Shown here: in pieces, positions 34,524 to 45,136 of the stretch | How positions within the stretch are numbered: position 1 is the stretch's first letter | Layout of the letters: each line of letters begins with the position of its first letter | Assembly: GCA_020284085.1 (NCBI GenBank) | Contig: JACEVL010000061.1 | Location: 695,209-759,208 of the forward strand | Direction: 5' to 3' | From: Aporrectodea caliginosa | Lineage: Eukaryota > Annelida > Clitellata > Crassiclitellata > Lumbricidae | Length of the DNA stretch: 64,000 nucleotides | The notes under the pieces: generated by a model | The model's input: the letters and a program-made list of their open reading frames with translations, nothing else | What the model was told of the DNA's origin: nothing | Database searches by the model: none | Translations under genes and position numbers: made by a program

Positions 34524-36640
34524 TATCATCATATTTACTACATAATTATTAGGGGTCTGCAAGTACTCTCAGGGAATCTAAATTTGAGGTGCAAGGCTAT
34601 TGTTAATTCAAATCATAATTATTTCTGTAGCCATCAGAAGAGAAAAAGAACAAATGAAACAACCAGGCAACGGTTCGACATTTACTGGCTACACGGAGGC
34701 CCAGAAGGGATCATGGATCCGCTAAACAGCGACACCTAATGATTAAAAAATACAGATAAGAAATGAAAGACAGCCAATCGATACTTTAGATTGGAGTAAG
34801 CCTTGGGCTCAAAATCAAACAAACTAAAAAGATACAAAATGGACTTTCTCACGGGCCCACACAGAAGCCATCTCAGGCAGGATTGAACCCGTATAGGCGT
34901 AGGGATTAATTCCGCTCGTCGTTCACTGCTGACGGTGTAATTTCTTATAAAGGAGGAAAACCCATCGAGGGCAGGATCGAATTTCGTCTTGGTCTCTCCG
35001 ATGGATTGTGAATTTTAATTGCGATTTAATTTAAAGCGATCATCTACTGATGTCTTTTGTGTAATTATAACGACACTACGCTACAAAACGATATAAGAAC
35101 ATGTATGAGGAAAATGTTACTTCAGTGGTTAATAGTTCGCTGCTATGAGGAGAACTTCCTCCTTTTCCTTCAAAATCTGAACTTGCTTTGCTTTTCTTAC
35201 TCTTCTTCTTAGATATGGCGTTCTTCCGCCTCCGGTACTTTCGTCAAATCAGTTTTAATGCTTTGTACAACAAAGATCCAGTCTTTAATATGTCAACAGC
35301 TAAAATAGGCCTAGTTATATTTACCTGCAGGCTGCTTCTCACGGTAAACTTGAGCGACGTTTCTTCTCTGCATAAGTGTCACTCTGAAACAAAGAATTGA
35401 AAATTGCCTACATATAAATGCATGATGTATTGTATGTAATTATGCATATATGCATGTATGTATGTATGTAAGTAGGCCCTATGTATGCTTATAAGCATGC
35501 AGAAATCTTTCAAAGACATTAGGCTTATATCGAATTATCATGCTTTGTATTGTCTGAAACAAAAGCTACTTTATTTCTTATGACCGCTCTTTGTCAGTAT
35601 TGCTTGGAAATTTCCTCTATTCGTTGGTACGTAAATATTTTTATTATCATCGAAATAAACCACAGTTAGACTGACCAGCTCTTAAGCCCGAAATTGTCGT
35701 TTTCTCACTCGTTCTTCCGGCTCATTTCCATCGAATATCTGGATAACAACAGATTTTAACATCTTGTTACATCGATCACCTGGACGAACTTCTTACTTAT
35801 GACCTTCTGAGTGGTCATTTCAGCAAAATACGAAGAAAATAAATCTTAATTCAAAGTTTTCGAACAAATATTTCAGAAGAAACCTTCAAACAAACCTTCA
35901 AATCGACGCCGTCTGCAATAGAATTCTTCGAGCGTTGGGCGTTGCTATGGTGACAAAATCTGATATTGCGTCATCCATTTCCATTTGTTTTACAAGTTGA
36001 CGTCATCAATCATTAAATAATTCGATTTTTGCTGCTCGTTCAGCCATAACGTTTATTGTATTGTATTGCATCTGTTAATTTATATAGCGCCATTCACAGT
36101 GCTACAACAATAAGAGGCGCGCCCAGTGCAAGAGACCCTGAGAAAATAAGGCTGTCTTGCTGCAGCGAAAGGATGCAGAGAGGCCTTCAGCTTAAAGCAA
36201 TGATTCGAGCTTGTACTGATGTGAGATTTCGTATTTAACAGGGTCGGATACACATGTGAAAACTATGGCGAACTATCGTAGCGCCGCCATAAAAAACACA
36301 AGGCATTAATCTTCTAAGCATAATAGGCTTAATCTATAACTACCAGGCTCGTGCAGAGCTGGTAGGCCTAATAGGCCCAGCCCAGAAGGGAAACGCAGGT
36401 CCCATTAATTTCAAACACTAAACTAGCATATAGGCCTACATCGAGCAGAGTCTGATCATAAATGATTCGCGAATGGCTAGGTGGCTAGGTCACAGAAAAG
36501 TGGACAAGAGATGGAGACATATACCAATGAGGACGTCCGCATGGCCTACACCTAAATTTGGTAGACCCTACACACTATTATTGCAGTAGGCCTACAGCCT
36601 GTGCCTTAAACCCATCAGCAATCTAATTTCTAATCCTGAA
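33711..36640 (-). repeat. Repeat X, copy X4
   Basis: Complete minus-strand copy, nearly identical to X2 (13000-15760). It has the basic-peptide segment (34301-34083), a (CAT)n tract (34400-34530), the exon-like segment (35383-35325, one extra T before the ATG), the L-A 3' end (36050-36200) and the outer block to about 36640. Confidence 0.8.
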
Positions 36641-37455
36641 ACTTCTACAGCACCGTCAATGTAAGGCATAGGCCATCAACTGGTGGTCGCATCTAAAGAA
36701 ACTCGCATTCGTTTTTCTACTACAGAGTGTTGGCTGGTTGCTCTTAACGAGATTTCGAGCGTGGAACTACGTCGCCTCATTCTCTGCTCCGCTCCCAAGA
36801 CATGTGAGTTGGATCCTCCACCAACGTTTCTCATAGTTTATGATTGTGATCCATTCAAACAAGCTAACAATAGAGTCTATTTGACTCTTTAAGAGTAGAA
36901 GTTTTTCAAACGATAGTTTTTAGTTGATTGCACCTGGGTGAGTCAGTTTGTCAAGCAGTGCTAAAGAGACACTCAACTGGAGCTGAAGATGGAAGCTGTA
37001 ATCTGTAGGCAGCTGCAGTAGGCTAGCTAAGAATGAGTGCATGACTGCACGGATAGTCTGATAGTGATAGTCAACCCTTGAACTTGGAGTCTATCAAAGT
37101 GTGCTGTAAGATTGTAAAAGGGTGTAAGGCTAGAATAATGTTGACAATAATGTTGCCATCCAGTCATGATGCAAAGCAGTTAATTCAATTAAAGGGGTGG
37201 CCCGGGTTAACCCGGCAGGATGGCATCGTTGATGACTTTATCAAAGGAATTCGTAATTTACACTTCATTCAATTACAAATTAAATGCAATATTATTATTG
37301 AAATACAATTACAATTACTGGACTTAAAATTTTATTCAATTACAATTACAATTACATAACTTGTAATTCAATTACATGTATTTAAATTACATGCATTTCA
37401 ATTACATGTATTTCAATTAGATGTATTTCAATAATTGCTGAGCAACACTGGTATT
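36640..37455 (-). mobile_element. Remnant hAT element between X4 and X5
   Basis: On the minus strand it starts CAGTGTTGCTCAGCAATTAT near 37455, followed by ATTGAAATACAT-type repeats, and reaches the decayed hATC stretch near 36900-37010, where a stop interrupts the frame. Same element as at 17570-18605. Confidence 0.6.
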
Positions 37456-38339
37456 GGTTCAGAGAGAGTGCAGATGTTATTCTGTGGGGATTAACTACCC
37501 ATAGAGAGCGCGCGGGGCTGTAGGCGCTCTTGCGACGTCTAAGGAGACGACAATACAATTATGTACCTCACCTCAGACACTCTCACCATAGAGCAGCAAA
37601 TGCCACGACGCGAACTCCAGCCTTTTCTTAGCAGTGCACAGAAACCGAGGACATGTCTTACATGACATGTTCCACATAAAACATACCGGTCATGATCCCG
37701 GCCCTTGCTCATGATCGAGAAATACCCACAGCTGAGTGTCTCACCAGAAAAACGTTTCGAATTAGGATGATTCATAAACTATAACTATCTAACTTTGCGG
37801 ATTAGACAATTTGAAAACAACCTTTAAAAGATAACAAAAACTCTCCAGAGAAATCCGGATTTGAGAAAACAATTCTACCTACTTAGGCTACTTACGCACT
37901 TTCGGCGCCAGAAGTAGAATTTAAACAAGTATGTAAACCAAAATGCGTTTTGCAATTGGTCCACTAATAAAGAATTTTCTATCTATCCATCTATATCTAG
38001 CTGCTGTATAGGCTTCTCGTGATATCCTTCGCCGTATAGGCCTACCTGCTAAAATTTAAAGCTTTATCCACTAACCTAATAAGATATCAAAAACCAAAGG
38101 CTTGTTGCCGATAAAATACCTCTAGAGTCAAGTGTTCAATGCCAAAAGATTGACATTCTGCAGACGGAATACATGTTTGGCTGTGGTGGTCTTTCTGCGA
38201 GCTGGTCCTCCTTCGCTTTGCTGTCCCTTTAGCTTTGGTCGTAACAACTTGTTGCTTCCTTAATTATTGCTCAAACACAAAACAAATGCGAATATAATGT
38301 TTAGTTGTTTTATAAATTAAATTATCATTACCAGTACCA

Positions 38340-38402
38340 TTACCGTTATCGTTATCGTCATCGACATCGTCATCGTCATCGTCATCGTCGTCGTCGTCGT
38401 CG

Positions 38403-38483
<81 letters not shown>

Positions 38484-38485
38484 CG
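38340..38485. repeat. (CAT/CGT)n microsatellite of X5
   Basis: TCGTCATCG-type triplets change into pure CAT triplets. Poly-His or poly-Asp open frames here are not genes. Confidence 0.95.
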
Positions 38486-38640
38486 ACCATCATCATCATT
38501 ATCATTATTGCACATATCACATACAAGGGGTCAACAAGCACTCTCAGTGCATTCAAATGTGAGGTGCGAAGCTATTGTTAATTCAAATAAAATCAAATCA
38601 TATGTTGCCTACGTAAAAATGCATTATGTATTGTATGTAA

Positions 38641-38760
38641 TTATGTATGTATGAATGAATGTATGTATGTGAATGTATGTATGTATGTATGTATGTATGT
38701 ATGTATGTATGTATGTATGTATGTATGTATGTATGTATGTATGCATATATGTAGGTCTAA
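38641..38760. repeat. (TATG)n microsatellite
   Basis: Around 25 TATG units with slight interruption. Shorter versions of this tract are seen in X1 (10165-10200) and X4 (35450-35475). Confidence 0.95.
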
Positions 38761-38823
38761 GTATGTATATATATATGTATGCTTATAAGTATCCAGATAT
38801 TTTATTAAGGCTTTATTCAGTTT

Positions 38824-39060
38824 ATTGTATTGTTTTGTATTGTATTTGAACACTTGTTATAGCGCCCCTACCAGATTGCCTATTCAGAGGCGCTCCCGAC
38901 TGCTGCGCGGACGCTGAATCCGTGTTTCACGCCGAAGCGCACGAGCAATTGCGAGTGAAGGACTTGTCCAGGGTCCCTACGCGGCGGCTTAGAGGTGGAT
39001 TCGAACCCGCAACCCTCCAGCTGCAAGGCACCGAACATACCCCTATACCACCGCGCCCCA
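38824..39060 (-). mobile_element. tRNA-derived SINE-B in X5
   Basis: Minus strand: head GGGGCGCGGTGGTATAGGGG, B box GGGTTCGAATCC, a body with TCGCAATTGCTCGTGCGC, 3' end GGGGCGCTATAACAAGTGTT and an (AATAC)n tail at 38824-38850. Its 5' end directly adjoins the tail of a second SINE (39061-39234). Confidence 0.85.
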
Positions 39061-39234
39061 GTTGTATTGTGTTGTGTTGTATTGTATTGTAAGATACTCC
39101 AAGTTTATATTGCGACCGAGCCAACCGCAGTAAAGATCCGAGAAATTAATCTCTGATAAACCGACCGACCGGGAATCGAACCCGGGCCTCCCGCGTGGTG
39201 AGCGGGCTACCAACACACTCGGCCACTCAGGATC
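39061..39234 (-). mobile_element. tRNA-derived SINE-A in X5, fused in tandem to SINE-B
   Basis: Minus strand: GAGTGGCCGAGTGTGTTGG (A box), a CCCGC/GCGGG anticodon-like stem, GGGTTCGATTCCCGG (B box), then TTTCTCGGATCTTTACTGCG and a tail of AATAC/AACAC units. Position 33 of the loop is not U, so it is a SINE head rather than a working tRNA gene. Confidence 0.75.
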
Positions 39235-39789
39235 AGCTTTAGGATCATATCGAAGGATCGTGCTTTGTATTGTCTGAAATAATAACAGTTACTTTATGTC
39301 TTATGACCGCTCTTTGTCAGTATTGCTCAATTTGCTTTGGCAAATAGTTTATATTTTTAAACGATTTTTAATTCTTTCTAAATCTATTCGTTGGTACGTA
39401 AATGCTTTTATTATCATCGAAATAAAACCACAGTTAGACTGACCAGCTCTTCTGTCCACAATGTCGTTTTCTCAGTCGTTCTTCCGACTCGTTCCATCGA
39501 ATATCTCGACAACAAGAGATTTTAACATCTTGTAACATCGATCACCTTGACGAGCTTTTTACTTATGACCTTCAGGATGGTCATTTCAGCAAAAATACGA
39601 AGAAAATAAATCTTAATTCAAAGTTTTCGAACAAATATTTCAGAAGAAACCTTCAAATCGACGCCGTCTGCAATAGATTTCTTCGAGCGTTGGGCGTTGC
39701 TATGGTGACAGATATTGCGTCATCATTTCCATTTGTTTTACAAGTTGACGTCATCAACCATTAAATAATTTGATTCTTTGCTGCTCGTT

Positions 39790-40020
39790 CAGGCACAACG
39801 TATTGTATTGCATTGTATCTGTAAATTTATATAGCGCCATTCAAAGGGCTACACCAATTAGAGGCGCTCCCAGTGCTGTGTTGCTGCAGCGAAAGGTTGA
39901 GACCCACCTTAAGAAAACAAGGCTGTTTTGCTGCAGCGAAAGGATGCAGGGAGGCCCCGGATTGAAGCAATGAGCGAATCATGTAGGAAGTGAGGTGGCT
40001 TAGGTCGGCAGGCGGATAAA
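39790..40020 (-). pseudogene. L-A LINE 3' fragment at edge of X5
   Basis: Tail TATTGTATTGCATTGTATC and TTTATATAGCGCCATTCAAA on plus correspond to the L-A terminus at 9530-9570. Upstream coding words match (CTTCAATCCGGGGCCTCCCT, CCGCCTGCCGACC, GCCACCTCACTTC). A short piece with GCTGCAGCGAAAGG is duplicated (39880-39947). Beyond 40020 it dissolves into satellite-like purine sequence. Confidence 0.75.
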
Positions 40021-43000
40021 ACCACAGAGAAATGTAAAGAGCAGAAGAAACCGAAGAAAGAGTAAGAACCACAGCGGAAACCCAAAGACAGAGAGAAGGG
40101 ACGAAACGAAGAGAAAGAACCGCAGCGGACGTTAGAGATACAGAGAAGAGGGACGGAAAACAAAGCGCATTGACCACAAAAGAGAGAAAATCGAAACAAA
40201 GAAAAAGAACGAAAGCGGAAACCAAAGAAAGAGATTTGACGTAGGTAAAAAAAGGGAAGTAACAAGAAGAACTAAAGGACTGAGAAATGGCTAAAGAGAA
40301 AAGAGAAAAACGAGAGAGAAAGAACGACAGCGGGAATTCAAAGACAGAGAGAATGGACGAAACGAAAGAGAAAGAACGACAGCGGAAAAAGAAGACAGAG
40401 AAAATGGACTAAGGGCAAGAGAAAGGGAAAAGAAAACAGAAAGAACGACAGCGGAAAACCAGAAACCAAAGACAGAGAAAATGGACTTAAGAAAGAGAAA
40501 GAACGACAGCGGAAACAGAAGACAGGGAGAATTGACGAAGGAACGTGGAGGAACGACAGTGGAATTCAAAGACAGAGAGAAAATGGAAGAGAAAGAGAAA
40601 GAACGACAGCGGAAACAAAGACAGAGAGAATTGACGAAAGGAAGAGAAGGAACGACAGCGGAAACAAAGGTAGAGAGAATTGAGACGAAAGAAAAGGAAC
40701 GACAGCGGAAGATTCCAAAGAAAGAGAGAATGGACGAAGGAAAGAGAAAGAACGACAGCGGAAACAGAAGACAGGGAGAATTGACGAGAGGAACGAGGAG
40801 CGGACGTTAAATGGAGAGTGAAGAAAAAGAATTCACAGTGGAAAGACACAAAGAGAAACAAAGATAACGGAAACTACCAGAGAAAATGACGAAAGAAAGA
40901 GAAAGAACGACAGCGGAAACCAAAGACAGAGAGAATGGACGAAATAAAAGTGAAAAACGACACACGAAATGGACTGGAGAAAGAGAAAGATTGAGCGCGG
41001 AAGAAAGAGAGAAAGAAGTTAAGAAACAAAGAGACAGAAAATAAGCGAAAACCAATGACTGAAAGAGGAGACGAGGGAGAAAGAAAGAACGAGGAGGAAC
41101 GACAACGGAAGACAAAGACAGAAAAATGGACTTAATAAAGAGAAAGAACGACAGCGGAAACAGAAGACAGCAAGAAAAACGACAGTGGAAGCCAAAAACA
41201 GAAAGAACGAAGGAACGAGGAGGAACGACAGTGGAATTCAAAGACAGAGAAAATGGACTAAAGAAAGAGAAAGAACGACAGCGGAAACAGAAGACAGGGA
41301 GAATTGACGAAGGAACGAGGAGGAACGACATCGGAATTCAAAGACAGAGAAAATGGACTTAAGAAGAGAAAGAGAGAAGAACGACAGCGGAAACAGAGAG
41401 ACAGAGAAATTGAAGAACGAACGGGAATCAACGACAGTGAGAGTGGACTAAAGAAAGAGAGAAGAACAAAATAACAAGGACAGAGAGAATTGACGAAAGA
41501 AAGAGAAAGAACGACAGCGGAAACAGAAGACAGAGAGAATGGACGAAGGAAAGAGAAAGAACGACAGAGAAGAAGGAGAAATTGAAGAAAGAACGAGAAA
41601 GGAATGGACAGCAAAGACAGAGAAAATGGACTTAAGAAAGAGAAAGAACGACAGCGGAAACAGAAGACAGGGAGAATTGACGAAGGAACGTGGAGGAACG
41701 ACAGTGGAATTCAAAGACAGAGAAAATGGACTTAAGAAAGAGAAAGAACGACAGCGGAAACAGAAGACAGAGAAAATGGACTTAAGAAAGAGAAAGAACG
41801 ACAGCGGAAACAGAAGACAGAGAGAATTGACGAAAGAAAGAGAAGGAACGACAGTGGAAACCAAAGACAGAGAAAATGGACTAAAGAAAGAGAAAGAACG
41901 ACAGCGGAAACAGAAGACAGAGAGAATGGACGAAAGAAAGAGAAAGAACGACAGCGGAAACCAAAGACAGAGAAAATGGACTTGAGAAAGAGAAAGAGAA
42001 AGAACGACAGCGGAAACAGAAGACAGAGAGAATTGACGAAGGAACGTGGACGACAGTGGAATTCAAAGAAAGAGAAAATGACTTGAGAAAGAACGACAGC
42101 GAAAACACGAAGACAGAGAAAATGGACACAAAGACGGAGAAAAGAAAGAGAAAGAACGACAGCGGAAACAGAAGACAGAGAAAATGGACTTAAGAAAGAG
42201 AAAGAACGACAGCGGAAACAGAAGACAGAGAGAATTGACTTAAGAACGTGGAGGAACGACAGTGGAATTCAAAGACAGAGAAAATGGACTTAAGAAAGAG
42301 AAAGAACGACAGCGGAAACCAAAGACAGAGAAAATGGACGAAAGAAAGAGAAAGAACGACAGCGGAAACAGAAGACAGAGAAAATGGACTGAAAGAGAAA
42401 GAACGACAAGAACGACAGCGGGAGAAGACAGAGAAAATTGACTTAAGAAAGTGGAACGACAGTGGAATTCAAATACAGAGAAAATGGAAGAAGAACGACA
42501 GCGGAAAGAGAAAGAACGACAGCGGAACGACAGTGGAAGACAGAGAAAAATGGACTTAAGAAAGAGAAAGAACGACAGAAGAAACAGAAGACAGAGAATG
42601 GAAAGAAGAAAGAGAGAACGACAGTGGAATTCAAAGAAGAAAATGGACGAAAGAAAGAGAAAGAACGACAGTGAAACCAAAGACAGAGAGAATTGATGGA
42701 AAGAGAACGACAGAGGAAACAGAAGACAGAGAAAATGGACGAAGCAGAGAAATGGACAGAGAAAATGGACTTAAGAAAAGAAAGAACGTCAGCGGAGACA
42801 GGGAGAATGATACCGAAAGTGGAGGAACGATGTGGAATTCAAGAAGACAGAGAAAATGGACTTGAGAAAGAGAAAGAACGACAGCGGAAACCAGAAGACA
42901 GAGAAAATGGACTTAAGAAGAGAGAAAGAACGACAAAGGCAGCGGAAACAGAAGACAGAGACCGAATTGACGAAGAAAGTGAGAGAACGACAGCGGAATT

Positions 43001-43590
43001 CAAAAGACAGAGAAAATGTGACTTAAAGAAAGAGAGAGAACGACAGCGGAAACAGAAGACAGAGCAATGGTTGCAAGAAAAGAAAGAACGACAGCGGGAG
43101 CAAAAGAGAGAGGAAAAGTGACTTAAGAAAGAGAAGAACGACAGTTGAAGCCAGAAGACAGAGAAAATGGACGTAAGAAAGAGAAAGAACGACAGCGGAA
43201 ACAGAAGACAGAGAAAATGGACTGGAGAAAGTGAAAGAACGACTGGAAACAGAAGACAGAGAAAATGGACTGCGGGAAGAACGACAGCGGAAACAAAGAC
43301 AGAGAAAATGGACTTAAGAAAGAGAAAGAACGACAGCGGAAACAGAAGACAGAGAAAATGGACTTAAGAAAGAGAAAGAACGACAGCGAGGAAACAGAAG
43401 ACAGAGAAAATGGACTTAAGAAAGAGAAAGAACGACAGCGGAAAGAAGACAGAGAGAAGGAAAGAAAGTCTTTGGAATTCAAAGACAGAGAAAATGACTT
43501 GGAAAGAGAAAGAACGACAGCGGCAGGTAGTAGAAAGGCGTCAAGAGAAAGAACGACTGGAATGCCAAAGACAGAGAGATATGCAAAGAG
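40021..43590 (-). repeat. Satellite array 2, 50-bp monomers, inverted relative to array 1
   Basis: Same A and B monomers as array 1 but with the purine strand on plus (AGAAAGAACGACAGCGGAAA, and GAACGACAGTGGAATTCAAA for B). About 3.5 kb. The left 300 bp and the right 150 bp are degenerate. Monomer quality is lower than in array 1, with many internal deletions. Confidence 0.95.
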
Positions 43591-43641
43591 ATACAACGAC
43601 GCGGTCCTTCCACCCGATGACGTAAACAAAAGAATGGTAGG

Positions 43642-44361
43642 TGTAACAGAGATCGGCCACAACTATATTAGTATATATATATGTTAGTTTACATTTTATT
43701 ATGAAGTTGCTAGACCATGAACTTTTAAGATTGGAGATTAGGACGAGAAATGACTTGACAGCCGACAGACGACAGGGGAGGTGGAGGTACGAAGGCCACG
43801 CCTGTCAAAGGGAGGAAAAAAGGAGAGAAGGCAGAAAGGAGGAGCGACATTGAAAAGAAGGGATTGACGAAGGAAAGAGCAGAAGTCCGCGCGGTTCAAA
43901 GACAGACGAAAATGGACTTAAGAAAGTGAAAGAAACGAAAGCGGAAACAGAAGACAGAGTTGATTGACAGGCGGCGGCGATAGGGAAGACAGAGGGAAAA
44001 GCGACAGCGGAAACAGAAACAGGAAATGGACATTCTGCGGGCGGATTCGAAGAGTGGAGGATATAGGAAGAGGAGAGCAGGATCGGAGGACTGCGACGGC
44101 GGACCTTTGAACGAAGACCTGACTCCGACGATGAGCCTATAAGGATACTGTTCTGTAAATACGTTCTATATAATTATACGTTCTAAATATTGTAAAAGAA
44201 AAGACGTCAAATGAAGCGAAGTGTCTCGTCGTGTTTTTCTGCGTGATTTAACCCACGCCTATACTCAGCCGAAGTCAAGCCTGCGCTCAGCCACATAGCT
44301 ACATAGTACCGCTACCACCAAGACTGAAAGGATAGTACAAGAACAATCGTTTTTCAGTACA
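43642..44361 (+). repeat. 5' LTR, containing satellite-like patches
   Basis: Matches the 3' LTR at both ends and through most of its length, starting TGTAACAGAGATCGGCCAC and ending GTTTTTCAGTACA. A TATA-like ATATAATTATAC lies near 44167. Between 43855 and 44032 it contains segments resembling satellite array 2 (TTCAAAGACAGACG, AATGGACTTAAGAAAGTG, GCGGAAACAGAAGACAGAG, GCGACAGCGGAAAC) that the 3' LTR lacks. Confidence 0.9.
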
Positions 44362-44514
44362 TTGTGCCAGCAGGGATTCACGCTTAGAGACGAACCGGAG
44401 TGCTAGCGCTATCTACCTCCAACAAGAGACACTCGCAGGGAGACCGAACAAAGACACGCCGAATCGACAGTCGGAGAAAGAGGCGACGCAGGACGGCAAG
44501 GAATTTCTCAACGG

Positions 44515-44895
44515 ACCGGACGCGGCGGATTCTTCGGGACCACACGTTCTGCTCCGGGGAAATCGGAAAGGAAGGGGAAAGGAGCGACGACGAACCGACG
44601 GACGAGGTTTCGAGTGACGAAAGGGATCTGTACCACGGACGCGGCGGTATCCTTCGGGACTACGCATCCAGGAAGACAGACGGACGAGGCTTCGAGTGAC
44701 GAAAGGGATCTGTACAACGGACCGGACGCGGCGGCATCCTTTGGGACCACACGTTCTGCTCCTGGAAAAAACGGAAAGGAGAGGAAGAAGACGGATCGAA
44801 CGGACAGACGGACGAGGCTTCGAGTGACGAAAGGGACCTGTACAACGGACCGGACGCGGCGGCATCCTTCGGGACTACGCATCCAGGAAGACAGG
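44515..44895 (+). repeat. Tandem repeats in the LTR-element leader
   Basis: Units containing GACGAGGCTTCGAGTGACGA, AGGGATCTGTAC and GGACGCGGCGGCATCCTT recur. Two alternating variants follow: GGGACCACACGTTCTGCTCC and GGGACTACGCATCCAGGAAG. The pattern suggests a higher-order duplication of a two-part unit. Further down, TTTGCCCTGTTGGCAGTGTG is repeated (about 44990 and 45029). Confidence 0.85.
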
Positions 44896-45136
44896 ATAAC
44901 CGGGTGAGCTAGACAGCACCAGTTTTTGTTCATGTGAATGAGTGTTGATCGTTGTCAGAGATCGTGTGAAAGTGCAGTAAATTTTTGAATTTTGCCCTGT
45001 TGGCAGTGTGATTATTAAGATTTTGTTTGCCCTGTTGGCAGTGTGATTGGCTTAGTGTAAGCCCCGTTGGCTACGCGTCTGTTTGGTTGAAGAATAAGAA
45101 GGGCACAATAAACCTTGTTGTGCTAGTGCATTCAGC

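Larger units (their letters stand above)
37456..39790 (-). repeat. Repeat X, copy X5, with single minisatellite unit
   Basis: Minus-strand copy in tandem with X4; the word GGTCATTTCAGCAAAA lies at 39579, 35813 and 32221, so periods are 3766 and 3592 bp. At 37655-37735 it holds one long unit related to the X2 minisatellite. It has a (CAT)n tract (38395-38485), a (TATG)n tract (38641-38745) and a SINE pair inserted at 38824-39234. The exon-like segment is lost. Confidence 0.78.

Noticed and set aside
34380..38562. Poly-His, poly-Asp, poly-Met and poly-Ile open frames
   Set aside because: Triplet microsatellites within repeat X.
39061..39234. A functional tRNA gene
   Set aside because: The A and B boxes are present but the anticodon loop lacks U33, no poly-T terminator follows, and the sequence continues into a SINE body found elsewhere.
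44413..44933. Open frames of 90-150 codons in the LTR-element leader
   Set aside because: They lie in GC-rich tandem repeats, on both strands and in all frames, before the Gag start.
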